From Onthophagus taurus (Eukaryota; Arthropoda; Insecta; Coleoptera; Scarabaeidae), in NCBI RefSeq assembly GCF_036711975.1, contig NC_091968.1, positions 24,847,001-24,911,000 of the forward strand: a stretch of DNA of 64,000 nucleotides. Reading direction: 5' to 3'. Below the pieces are notes generated by a model. It saw only the letters and a program-made list of their open reading frames with translations, was not told the DNA's origin and did no database searches. Numbering within the stretch: position 1 is the first letter of the stretch; every line of letters begins with the position of its first letter. Positions 1-10,081 of this stretch are shown piece after piece. The translations under genes were made by a program, and so were the position numbers.

Positions 1-48
1 AATTAAAAGAATTTTTTGCAAATTTTTAACCAAACGTTTTTAATTCAG

Positions 49-132
49 TTTGATTTGATGTTATCTGAAGATGGAAGTGGAAGAGGAGCAGCTTTAGTGG
101 CAGCTGTAGCGGCTTCAAAAGTGGGTAGATGA
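49..132 (+). CDS. Hexokinase, last coding exon (3' end only)
   Basis: Phase-0 exon following a TTTTAATTCAG acceptor, encoding 27 residues that begin FDLMLSEDGSGRGAALVAAV and end in SKVGR before TGA. The LSEDGSG.GAAL..AV block is the conserved C-terminus of animal hexokinases, part of the ATP-binding region of the large lobe. Hexokinase phosphorylates glucose to glucose-6-phosphate in the cytosol, the entry step of glycolysis. The rest of the gene lies left of the window, so length, isoforms and regulation cannot be judged. The call rests on one short but very characteristic block. Confidence 0.85.
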   Translation, partial: FDLMLSEDGSGRGAALVAAVAASKVGR

Positions 133-308
133 GGAATGTTGAATTTTATTTTAGATTTTCATTTGAAATTGATCTACTTAGAAGAGTATCATTTATTTTT
201 GGACTTTGTTCCTAATGTAAAATCCTTTTTTAGACTTATTAAAGAGTTTTATATTGTTGTATATATGATTTTAGGATATTTCTTATTATTAACATTGTGT
301 TATTTATT

Positions 309-1045
309 ACTTAACTCTTTATTAATTAATTTTGATTGTAATAAAAAGCAAATATTAGTTACGATACGATTTATAAATGTAAATAGTAACTTGTACTTTT
401 TAAGAGGCATAAATATACTTTGTTTATAGAAATTTATTCTTTTTTTACAACAAAATGTTATTTAAACATTTTAAGATAGGCAACCCAAATTTCAGACGTT
501 ATATAACCTATAAATTAAAATGACAGCTTTAACTTTAAAAACTAAATATAAATGAAAATTATGCTGATTTAAACGAAGTATTCGATAACATAGTGTTTGG
601 TGAAGACAAATTGATTGTAGAGGGTTATTCGGAAGGATTAGAAAAAGGTAGAAAAGAAGAGAATGTTAACTCTTTATTAATTAATTTTCATTCTTATAAA
701 AAGCAAATATTAGTTACGATACGATTCATAAATGTAAATAGTAACTTGTACTGTTTAAGAAGCATAAATATACTTTGTTTATAGAAATTTATTCTTATTT
801 TACAACAAAATGTTATTTAAACATATTAAGATAGGCAACCCCAATTTCAGACGCTACATAACCTATAAATTAATATGACAGGTTAGTTTATTTATTAAAA
901 TGTAATTCTAATTTTAACTTTAATAACTAAATATAAATGATGCTGATATAAACGAAGTTTTCGATGACATAGTGTTTAGTGAAGACAAATTGATTGATGA
1001 GGGTTATTTGGAAGGATTAGAAAAAGGTAGAAACAAAGGGAATGT
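309..1045 (+). pseudogene. Two decayed tandem copies of the LTO1 promoter and first exons
   Basis: The block GTTAACTCTTTATTAATT recurs near 309, 665 and 1045 (spacing about 356 and 379 bp). Each repeat carries the same promoter-like stretch (ATAACCTATAAATTAA then ATGAC) and the same first part of LTO1 exon 2 (NEVFDNIVF.EDKLI..GY), seen near 548-664 and 933-1043. In the first copy the exon-1 donor is lost and a stop lies in the exon-2 frame. In the second the acceptor AG has become AA. Neither continues past the point where the third, intact copy goes on into the full gene. They look like products of local unequal duplication of the gene's 5' end. Confidence 0.75.
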
Positions 1046-1251
1046 TAACTCTTTATTAATTAATTTTTAATCGTTATAAAAAGCAAATATTAGTTGCGAT
1101 ATGATTTATAAATGTAAATAGTAACATGTACGTCTTAAGAGGCATAAATATACTTTGTTTATAAACTATGTTATTCTTATAACAAAATGTTATTTAAATA
1201 TTTTAAGATAGGCAACCCCTATTTCAGACGTTACATAACCTATAAATTAAA

Positions 1252-1719
1252 ATGACAGGTTAGTTTATTCATAAAAATGTAATTAATTCTAATTTTTAAC
1301 TTTAATAACTAGATATAAATGAAAATGATGCTGATATAAACGAAGTATTCGATAATATAGTGTTTAGTGAAGACAAATTGATTGAAGAGGGTTATTCGGA
1401 AGGATTAGAAAAAGGTAAAAACGAAGAGAATGTTGAAGGTTATCATTTAGGATACCATCGAGGCGCTGAGGTTGGTGCAGAGCTTGGTTATTACTTATCT
1501 GTTGCCGAAAGTTATCTAAAATCGTCCGAAAAATTATCAGAGAAGGTGTTAAAATCACTCAAAAAACTTGTGGATGAAGTAAATAAATTCCCAAACTGTA
1601 ATAACAAAGACGTTGATATTCTGAGTGAATTAGATAATATTAGAAGTTTGTTTAAAAAGACGTGTGCTTTATTAAAAGTGGACGCGTTTTATCCCGAATT
1701 AGATAATTTATCATTTTAA
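1252..1719 (+). CDS. LTO1: LTO1 homologue (ORAOV1; YAE1-complex adaptor for ABCE1 maturation)
   Basis: Two exons join: ATGACAG (1252-1258), a 54-bp GT-AG intron, then 1313-1719, giving 137 residues starting MTDINENDADINEVFDNIVF. The protein has the Yae1-type Gly-x3 repeat (EGYSEGLEKG, EGYHLGYHRGAEVGAELG, about residues 31-64), a KFP motif in the middle, and ends LSF like human ORAOV1. In other eukaryotes LTO1 with YAE1 links the cytosolic iron-sulphur targeting complex to ABCE1/Rli1, needed for ribosome biogenesis. The terminal L-S-F fits the [LIVM]-[DES]-[WF] tail recognised by that complex. There is no ATG near the front of the exon-2 frame, so the 7-nt first exon decides the start. The stop lies 3 bp before the METTL25 start. 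Confidence 0.87.
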
Positions 1720-1722
1720 AAA

Positions 1723-3075
1723 ATGCAAGAAATTAAACTTCAAATTGATAAGATTTTAGTTTATTTAAAAGAATATTATCCTCTAATTAGTTGTCATATG
1801 GTTAATTATTTCAATAAAAACCTTTATGAAAATTGCACCCCAAACGAATTAAAATTAGAATTTAATCAAAACGAATTCGATTTTTACGATGCCATAACAA
1901 ACCATGATTTAGCCCCAAATTTATTTAAATTCACCCAAAATTGCAAACAATTCCTTTTATACAACGGCAATATTTGTATCAACATAAACGATTTTCATAA
2001 TAAATTTGATAAAACACCTCAAAACGATTTAAAACTCGATGTATTTATGAAAAATAAAAAATCACATGAAGTCACAATTTTGAGTTCAGTCGCTTTTAAA
2101 TTAAAATTAATCGGAAATACTTCCCATATCATCGATTTAGGTGATGGAAAAGGTTATTTAAGCTCATTATTAGCGTTTCATTACAAAACTCCAATTTTAG
2201 GAATTGATTCGTCGGAGACAAACACAAACGGGGCCAAAAAACGAGCTGAAAAATTAAGTAAAAATTGGGATGGAATCGTAAAAAATCAAAAACGAACTGT
2301 TTTAACACCAAGGGAACGTAAAACGAATGAAAATTCAGACCTTTATAAACAAATTACTCAATTTGTGGATGAAAATACAAATTTAAATGAATTAATCGAA
2401 ACTGTTTTTGATGCTAAACCCGAAGGAATTTCATTAATCGGTTTGCATACTTGTGGGCATTTAGCTGTTTCTTCTTTAAACATATTTGTTAAAAATTTAA
2501 ATGTTAAAACAATTTGTAATGTAAGTTGTTGCTATCATTTTCTAGAAGAACAATTTGAGTCCGATTCTAAATTAATCGGTTTCCCGATGAGTGATTATCT
2601 AAAATCCGTCGATTTTAAACTAGGAAGACCAGCTAGAATGTTATCTGCACAATCAATCGATCGAATCTTATCAAAAAAATTACCCCCAAGCAATACAATT
2701 TTTTACCGAGCTATTTTAGAAGTGATTTTTGATCGATTTTTCCCCGATTTAACCGATAGGAATGTTGGCAGATCAAAACGTGATTTTAATTCGTTTGGGG
2801 ATTACGTTAAAGAGTCATTTAAACGATTAGAATTAGATCATAGCTTTTTAAACGATGCAGATATCGAGGAGGTTTTTAATTTATTTGTGAATAGAGAGAA
2901 GGAATTGTATTTTTTTACTTTATTAAGAGCATTTATGGCCCCCGCTATTGAATCTTTGATTTTATTGGATCGATTACTTTATTTAAAAGAAAATGGGGTT
3001 GAAAATTCGTTTTTAACGCATTTATTTGATCCGGTTGTATCACCGAGATGTTATGGAATTATTGCTTTTAAATAA
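1723..3075 (+). CDS. METTL25: METTL25-like methyltransferase, single exon
   Basis: One uninterrupted 450-residue frame. A helical N-terminal part is followed by a class I SAM-binding loop (IIDLGDGKGYLSSLLA, about residues 136-151), LGIDSSE for motif II, IGLHTCGHLA near 245, and an NVSCCYH motif near 266. The C-terminus LFDPVVSPRCYGIIAFK matches the METTL25/METTL25B family, and SPRCY favours METTL25. It is predicted to be a SAM-dependent methyltransferase; the substrate cannot be read from sequence. The ATG is the first in frame and comes 3 bp after the LTO1 stop, so either the two are read from one mRNA or the METTL25 promoter lies inside LTO1. AATAAA signals overlap the stop (3071-3080). It has no introns, unlike most genes here. 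Confidence 0.85.
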   Translation: MQEIKLQIDKILVYLKEYYPLISCHMVNYFNKNLYENCTPNELKLEFNQNEFDFYDAITNHDLAPNLFKFTQNCKQFLLYNGNICININDFHNKFDKTPQNDLKLDVFMKNKKSHEVTILSSVAFKLKLIGNTSHIIDLGDGKGYLSSLLAFHYKTPILGIDSSETNTNGAKKRAEKLSKNWDGIVKNQKRTVLTPRERKTNENSDLYKQITQFVDENTNLNELIETVFDAKPEGISLIGLHTCGHLAVSSLNIFVKNLNVKTICNVSCCYHFLEEQFESDSKLIGFPMSDYLKSVDFKLGRPARMLSAQSIDRILSKKLPPSNTIFYRAILEVIFDRFFPDLTDRNVGRSKRDFNSFGDYVKESFKRLELDHSFLNDADIEEVFNLFVNREKELYFFTLLRAFMAPAIESLILLDRLLYLKENGVENSFLTHLFDPVVSPRCYGIIAFK

Positions 3076-3534
3076 ATAAAGCTTCCAAGACAAGTTTTGA
3101 CAATTTATTTTACCTGAGAGAGAAACATAACCTCAATTCATTTGACAGTTAATTTTTAGTTGCTCATAATTTTCTTAAAACTATTAATATCCTTTCTAAA
3201 CCATCCAAAACGGGAAAATCAGCGTCGGCTACATCGAATTTATTACTTTCCGAAAGATTTTTGGACGATTTTGACTTTGAAAATTGGATTTAAATTTGTA
3301 AAATACAAACTTCATTTGTGGTTGGAGTATCTTAAAACCTTCAATGGACGGCTGAAATAGAAAAATGTATGCTTCAAATACGAAGTTTCATCCAGATTAG
3401 TGAAGAATTAAAGGAGATATGAATAAAATAAGTTTTGGAATTTTGAGTAGTTCGATAGAAATCCGTTAGATGGCGTTTTCGGAATTTAGAAAGATTTGAA
3501 ATTATTTTAAGGGAAGAAATGGCGCGAAACCCGT

Positions 3535-3640
3535 CAGCCAATCAGAAGCGAGGGTTAAAAATAGAAGGACGAAAAATCTTTGGGGAGGGGGAAAAGGGTA
3601 TATAAGAAGAGGAAAAAGTTGAACGAAGACAGTCTAATTT
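3535..3640 (+). promoter_or_regulatory. Orphan TATA-type core promoter-like stretch
   Basis: An AGCCAATCAG (CCAAT box) near 3537, a G-rich run near 3580, TATATAAG at 3599-3606 and an initiator-like ACAGTC about 30 bp further on form a well-spaced core promoter layout. No long reading frame follows. It may drive a non-coding RNA, belong to an unrecognised mobile element, or be chance. Confidence 0.3.
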
Positions 3641-4086
3641 AGTAAGAGCAAGAGTATGGTTGAATTTTGATAAAAAAATCTAACCTATAAATATCAAAAA
3701 TAGTTTCCTAACCTTAAATTGGTTCTCTAATTCAAAAAGTTTTTCTCTACTTGTGTTCCTAAAAACATTTCCAAGGACCCAAAGAAGTCCGATTGAAGAA
3801 TAATTATTCGAATCGAAGCTTTCCAGATTCCTGTCCATTTTCCATTCCTAAAAGGAACCAATGCAATCCAATTGAGGTACAACATAACCTAATCAGATAA
3901 GTGGAAATTTTACTGTTACTTTTTATGTCAATTATACAAATAGAATGTCGTGAGCCATGTCATAAAAAATTGCGAGATGTTGAAATTTGTTTAAAAATCA
4001 CTTGGTAAAATAGTTTAGACAACGTTTGTATATAAAAGTGATATAATTAAAAGAAAATGTAATATTACAGGTTAACTAATTTCTTA

Positions 4087-4096
4087 GCGCCATCTA
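4087..4096 (-). promoter_or_regulatory. TAGATGGCGC word (CTCF-like core)
   Basis: The minus strand reads TAGATGGCGC, close to the core recognised by CTCF in animals. It lies between METTL25 and the 3' end of OAT copy 1. The same word recurs several times in the window. Confidence 0.3.
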
Positions 4097-4686
4097 GGGG
4101 CGAATAGATGTGACTAATAGAGAAATTTACAGTAACCTACAATTCGAGTTGAAAATGCTATAATTTTACTTTGATTAACACTAATTATCATATTATTTTT
4201 GTAATAAAATCATGAGAAGTTACTTTCATTTTAACTGAAAATCTATCGATTATTATTTTTAGAAGATCTTTAGTAGTTTCTTAACGTAAAAATTATTTTT
4301 TTTTTGTTCAATTTGACATCTATCTTTATTGGCGTTACGCTCTCTCTCAGTTAACGAATTTAAAAATAGAAATCTGTAAAATAAACTTTCCTTTTTGAGC
4401 CTGAACTCGCTAAATTATTAGTTTTTATAAAGGACCCTGAGATAAGATAACTCAAAAACTTAATTAAAAATAATTTTTTTTGAACAAATAACAGTTTTTT
4501 AATACATTTGGATTCCAAACGTGGGGCAAATTTTCAATAAATTATTTACGTAAAATTAGTTGCCTATATTTAAACTAGAATTTTTATGACACATTAAAAA
4601 ATATTTAATTAATTAATAACGATCTTATTAGATATAATACGACATTAACGACTTAATTTATACATTTTAAATGTTTTATAATTTTT

Positions 4687-7600
4687 TTATTTCATGAAAG
4701 ATTTAATAGTTCTTCCAATGATATCCACCGATTGGCAGATTTCATTTTCATTGATGACTAGAGGTGGTGAAAATCGAATAATATCCTCGTGGGTGTGTTT
4801 AGCGATAATTCCCGAGTCTTTTAGTTTTAATAAAATATCCCATGCGGTTGCATAATCTAAAAATAAATTTAATTTGTTATTAAATCGAAACGTTTTTCTT
4901 AAACTTACTTCTATTAACAACAACGGCGTTTAATAATCCTTTTCCTCGAACCATGCTAATAACTTTATCTTTAACTAGACTTTTAAGTCCATCCCTAAAA
5001 ATTCTCCCCATTCGCTCGGCGTTTTCGGCCAACTCCTCTTCTTTAAGAACTTCCAAAGCTGCAATTGCAACTTTTGAACCTAAGGGATTTCCACCGAATG
5101 TTGAACCGTGAGTGCCCGGTTCAATAACTGACATAACATCGTCGTTAGCTAAACAAGCGGAAACTGGATATACTCCCCCTCCTAAAGCTTTTCCGAGCAC
5201 TAAAATATCCGGTTTGACATTTTCGTGATCGACCGCTAAAAGTTTTCCTGTTCTTCCCATTCCCGTTTGAATCTCATCGGCTATCCATAAAACGTTGTAT
5301 TTCGAGCAAAGATCTCTAACCCCTTTTAAATAACCTTCATCGGGAATTACAATTCCTGCTTCTCCTTGAATCGGTTCAACCATAAAAGCACAAACTGTTG
5401 GATCGGAAATCGCTTGTTCTAAAGATTGGAGATCGTTATAAGGAATACAAGAAAATCCCGGCATAAATGGACCATAATCTTCGAAACTTAATGGATCCGT
5501 TGAAGCTGAAACAGCAGCTAGTGAGCGCCCCCAAAAGTTATCACTACAAAAAATGATTTTTGCTTTATTTTTGGGAATCATCTTCTTTCTATAACCCCAT
5601 TTTCTAGATAATTTACACGCTGTATCATCAGCTTCAACACCTAAATCAAGACGAATTAAATTAGAAAGTATTAATTAATTAATTTTAAAATTTACCTGTA
5701 TTCATAGGAATAACTTTATCGTATCCAAAGTATTTAGTTAAATACTCAGCGTATTCACCGAAAATATCGCAATAAAAAGCCCTTGAGGTGTGATGAAGAA
5801 TTCCGGCTTGTTCTTTTAAGGTTTCAACGATTTTTGGGTGGCAATGTCCGAAATTATTCGCGGAATAACCGCTTAAAAAATCGATGTACTTTTTACCATC
5901 AACATCCCAAACGTAAACACCTAAAGGAAATTATTTGATTTATTGATTTAAAGATAAAATCGTAAAATAAACATTGCACCTTATCGCATCGTTGTAGAAA
6001 AAAAAACGGTTTGTTTATTTAATTAATTTATTTATTTAAGATGATAATAAAAGAACTGCGGCTGTGGCATGAGTTGCAACAAAAATAATACCGATATTCT
6101 AATCTACTCTGGAAAACCAAAAGAAACTAGAGCGGCGAATCCTGATCAATCAAAATTTTGAAAATGCACTGTTAAAGTATATAATGCTGGAAGGCCTTAG
6201 ATATCTACGAGCAACTACAGTTGACAAGATACCCAAGCACCACTATATGATTGTTTTAAGAGATACGAACGAGAATAGAGTGGGAAAGGAAATAATTTCA
6301 GGAATCAAGAACGCGTTTAATGAAAAAAATATAAACGAACGAGAAGAAATGCTCATCGGCTATGTACTTACAATAAGTTGAGAATCAAGAATACATACTT
6401 CCAACATAAACCTCAATACAAGATCACCTGCCATAGAAGCAGAGACACAACATCTACGATAGACTACATAATGACGAATAGAGTCTTCAAATCGACGAAG
6501 AAATAGTAGATGTAAGGAAACTAATGTTAACAAACTTAGGGTCAGATCATAACCTTTCGGAGATCAACACACGGTAGATGAAGCATTGAGGTTATTACTG
6601 AAGAACATACGTCAAGATGGGATAACTTCAGCAGAGGAACGGAAAGTGACCTATATGGAACACAAAAGAGCATATGAAAAATGCTCAGAGCAGCAAAAAA
6701 CGAAGTAAACGAGATAGTATAAATAAATAATATCTCCACAGATAAGTGGAAAAGCTACTTTATAGACCTGAAAACCGACATACACTGCTACGAGAAGATA
6801 CAATAAACATCGACAAAGACATACAAATGACAGTAGAAGAGGTGATGAGTGAAATGAAACATCTCAAAAATGGCCAAGTTCCTGAACAACATCCCCAATG
6901 AATTGTTGAAAAACGGAGGAGAAGAACTAGCAAAATAGCTTAATTATACAATAAGCTACTGAAAGACGCAACAACACTAAACGAATGGAAAAAGAGCGTC
7001 ACAATACCGCTGTTCAAAAATGAAACTATGAAACTGTTTATTCTTGCACGATACCGCTTTAAGTGAAGAACAACAAGATTTCCGGAAGAATCGTTCGACT
7101 GTCGACGCAGTTTTTGTCGTTAGGCAGGTAATAGAGAAGGCCATTGAACCGGTGTATATGTGCTTTATAGACTAAGACATTCGACAGAATACAGCTAATG
7201 GATCTTGAGGAAGAACTCAAACGCAAGGGTATACACCCTAACATTATAGAAGCGATTAGAAAACTTAACACACCACCATAATCAAGACAGAAACGACTGC
7301 TAATATAAAATAATACGAATGCTGCTGCAGGTATTTAACAAAGAGGCCCAGAAACTCAACATAGATGCCGACGATTCAATCTAAAGCTGAACAACAAAAA
7401 TAATAGAATAAGTATCCGAACTTAACTATTTAGGCAATAATCTCACCATATGGAAACTTGAAAGAGAGTTTGAAAGATCAGATGAGTAAAGCAGCCAGAA
7501 TAGCGGGTGCCCTAAAACATCGCTTGGAAAAATTTATTTGGTTTAAAAATACAGAACAAAATAAATGTACAAAAAAATTTAAGTGTTAAAACACTTGTTG

Positions 7601-9676
7601 ATCTTCCAGCAAACACTATATTATATTAAAGGCGAGATAATTTGTTCAAGCACTGTAAAAATGAAAATCTAACCTAAAATTTGATACAATTCTCTTAACT
7701 ATGAACGAAAAGTTAGCCTATCCTACACCCTTCCTAGACACAGGAACATTTGATTTTTGCAACATGTTAGCTACTTCATGGAGTAAAAATGGTTTGGCAG
7801 CACAATAGGTAAACAGTAGTTATTTTTATAAATGTATCTACATATAGCAGTAAGATATAGGTGTTTAAGTGTTAGAACTTTTGATTTCGCAAACAGAGTA
7901 TCACTGGGAAACCTGCTTGATCTGAATAATGAGATCCGTAGTATTGGATCGGATAGTATTGGTTATTTAGTTTCCGCGGCATTACCCCAAGCTAAGAAAC
8001 TAAAGCAAAGCTCCGACTAAACAAAATAAAAATAAAAAACCTTTAGCTAACTTTAGCCAATCTACAAAAAATAAAGATAGTAGTCTGTGGATATTCTTAA
8101 CTACCAAGTCAATATGAAAATTCCATTTAAAGTTGACATCCACTATAAGTGATTCTGCCCGCCTTCTTTATAATATCACAGCAGGAACAATTACGACCGT
8201 CAGTGATACAATCTTTATTATAAAAAAGGGCAGTTGTAAGTTTGGAACCTCAAACAGTAGGATTTTGTGTGATTCAAGGACAGATAATTATTATTCAGCC
8301 AGTACTTAATAAAAAACATAACTGTCAGTTTTTTGACATTTAAAGTTGTCAACGGCGTTATTTCGGCGCCTACTTTGATTGTAATTAGCTGATTTAAGAC
8401 TTTCAAAAAACGCATTTTTTCTCGATTTTTTTCTATACAACCATATGATTTGATATGTTCATCGCATAGAGGGACTTATCCTCTATCAAAGTATGCAAAA
8501 AAAATATATGTATCCCATTTAAAATAACAAAAAAATAACAATAATCGCAAAAAAAAATGCGCCACGATTAATAAAGAAACTTGTATTTGAAACATTTTTC
8601 TTTAAAATCACAAATGGCGAAGTTGGCTATATTCCAGACATTTGACACACCTGTATATATGATGAGAGAATATCTCGTTAATATCTCTTCTCATACCACC
8701 TCAAGCCTCCAAGAGAGAATGCACAAGGGGCCCACTAGGGCCTAAGTGTGCGCGTAAAAATTACGCACTCCACCATACATACATACATATATATATATAT
8801 ATGATATACAAGGCATGTGTTAGACCTGTGATGACATATACAGCGGAAACTCGAGCTCTAACAAGGCTGAAACCGAAAGGATGACACGTACAAACGAGAT
8901 GAGAGTGTTGAGAGCGATAATAGGGAACACATTAAGAGACCAAAGGAGGAGTAATGAGTAAGATACCGAGGAAAAGATTTTGGAATGAACATGTGTCACG
9001 GCTGGCGAATGATAGATTGGTAAAAAACGTTAGAAATGGAAAATCAGCGTCGAAACGACCTCCGTGAAGGCCGCCCAAGCGATGGAAGTAAGATAGGTGA
9101 AAGCTATTAGCTTTTGCAAAGAAGAGGATAATAGATTAGATGTTACTGGTTAAATAAATTTGTTGGTTTGGATGTTTAATACGAAATTAAATTTATTTTT
9201 TTAAGTTGGTAATTTGAATTTTTGGTTTATTTTTGACAGCAGTTATAATCGTTAAGAATTTTTATGGAATTCTTTCAAGCATTTTCCTAATATTTCCGAT
9301 ATAAGTAAGTTTTTAATTCATTGTTCATAGAATTTATTGTTGAGTCATAAAAGACACCTTTCAAAAAAGGATTTTTTAAAGATTTCTCAATTAATTACCC
9401 ATAATTCTGTTCTTTTTAGGTTATTTTTTTACAACAAATAATTTTTTGAATTTTTCTTTAAAACGCATTTTGATTCATATATTATGCAACATGACGTAAG
9501 AAAAACTTACCTTGGCCTTTTGTTAACGCCACAGGTAAAGGATGATAGTTATGAGCCGCATATTTAGCCTCTCTTTCAACGACTTGTTTGGTTGAAGTGT
9601 TTCGATTTTGCGAGTTTTTCAGTGCATTTTCAATCCTTGAGGCGGATTTTAATAATTTGTGGTACTTTGAAAGCAT
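4687..9676 (-). CDS. Oat: Ornithine aminotransferase, copy 1
   Basis: Four coding exons join in phase: 9511-9676, 5696-5920, 4909-5640 and 4687-4856, giving 430 residues (human OAT has 439). A 5'UTR intron is suggested by a donor at 9735-9736. The enzyme is PLP-dependent and converts ornithine plus 2-oxoglutarate to glutamate semialdehyde in mitochondria; the Ser/Lys/Arg-rich N-terminus fits a targeting peptide. Visible motifs: [46 protein letters not shown] with the PLP aspartate, LGKALGGG with the catalytic lysine, [11 protein letters not shown] and DIIRFSPP with the substrate arginine. All key residues are present. It differs from copies 2 and 3 in intron placement (an intron at NTG|V) and in NNF instead of VNQ. 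The 3.6-kb first intron holds LINE remains. Confidence 0.93.
6080..9130 (+). mobile_element. Broken RTE-like LINE, split by a ~1.3-kb insertion
   Basis: Disjointed reverse-transcriptase frames read on the plus strand inside OAT copy 1 intron 1: [12 protein letters not shown] and [13 protein letters not shown] (6.9-7.0 kb), [21 protein letters not shown] (about 7.2 kb), [13 protein letters not shown] (about 7.47 kb). The frame resumes at 8.81 kb with [15 protein letters not shown], then [22 protein letters not shown] and RPPKRW. Motif order and the tail region match RTE/BovB-like elements of insects. The element has many frameshifts and stops and lacks recognisable endonuclease, so it is long dead. 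A different sequence interrupts it at about 7.52-8.80 kb. Confidence 0.75.
7525..8800. other. Unclassified insertion within the LINE
   Basis: This stretch separates two parts of one reverse transcriptase, so it is probably a later insertion. It contains a 62-codon frame (7832-8020) without recognisable motif, AT-rich DNA, and a CATA/TA microsatellite at about 8774-8802. I could not identify terminal repeats with confidence. Confidence 0.4.
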
Positions 9677-9895
9677 GTTTATATCTATAACAGAAAATCA
9701 AAAAAAAGATGTCTTTTAAATAAATTAAATCCTTACCAGATATAAATTAATTTTTCACTAAAAATAACAAACTATTTTAAGAAACTAAAAATGTTCTTTA
9801 TCGAATTTGAATTGACGTCAGTCGATGTTAAAAGAACAAGATTAATGTGATGAATTGAAAATAAATTAATTTATGAAACGTTTATAAATAATATT

Positions 9896-10063
9896 TTAAT
9901 AATTCAGGTTCGGGTCAACAACATGTTTGCACATTAAAACGTTGGCCAATTGGCCTTTTATAATGGGAATTGGACCGGATGGTAAGCGATAATGCGCGAT
10001 TGGAATATTCCGTAAATGATGAAAGAAAATTTTATTCCCGTACCGAACGATGCGCGCGTACAT
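9896..10063 (-). CDS. Small uncharacterised ORF (55 residues)
   Basis: A short frame beginning MYARIVRYGNKIFFHHL, followed by HYRLPSGPIPIIKG and ending VVDPNLNY. Its third-position GC is higher than the surrounding DNA, which is why it is listed. It is basic at the N-terminus and could be a tiny mitochondrial protein or the last exon of a longer gene, but I recognise no family. It lies about 220 bp upstream of the OAT copy 1 5'UTR, on the same strand. Confidence 0.35.
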   Translation of the reverse strand: MYARIVRYGNKIFFHHLRNIPIAHYRLPSGPIPIIKGQLANVLMCKHVVDPNLNY

Positions 10064-10081
10064 CGTAAATATTGTTATCAA

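Larger units (their letters stand above)
3081..4686. other. Intergenic spacer METTL25 - OAT copy 1
   Basis: No coding exon is recognisable. It holds METTL25 3' sequence, an orphan TATA/CCAAT-type promoter-like stretch (separate entry), two TAGATGGCG-type words (3466-3475 and 4087-4096) and AT-rich DNA. The short open frame at 3160-3360 has no recognisable motif and is probably chance. Confidence 0.6.

Noticed and set aside
136-784. Frames at 136-429 and 593-784 as small genes
   Set aside because: The first is chance sequence; the second is a decayed LTO1 exon copy that runs into its flank.
6542-7271. Minus-strand frames at 6542-6739 and 7059-7271
   Set aside because: Antisense shadows of the degraded LINE reverse transcriptase.
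8774-8802. CATA/TA run as a functional element
   Set aside because: Ordinary microsatellite at the edge of an insertion.
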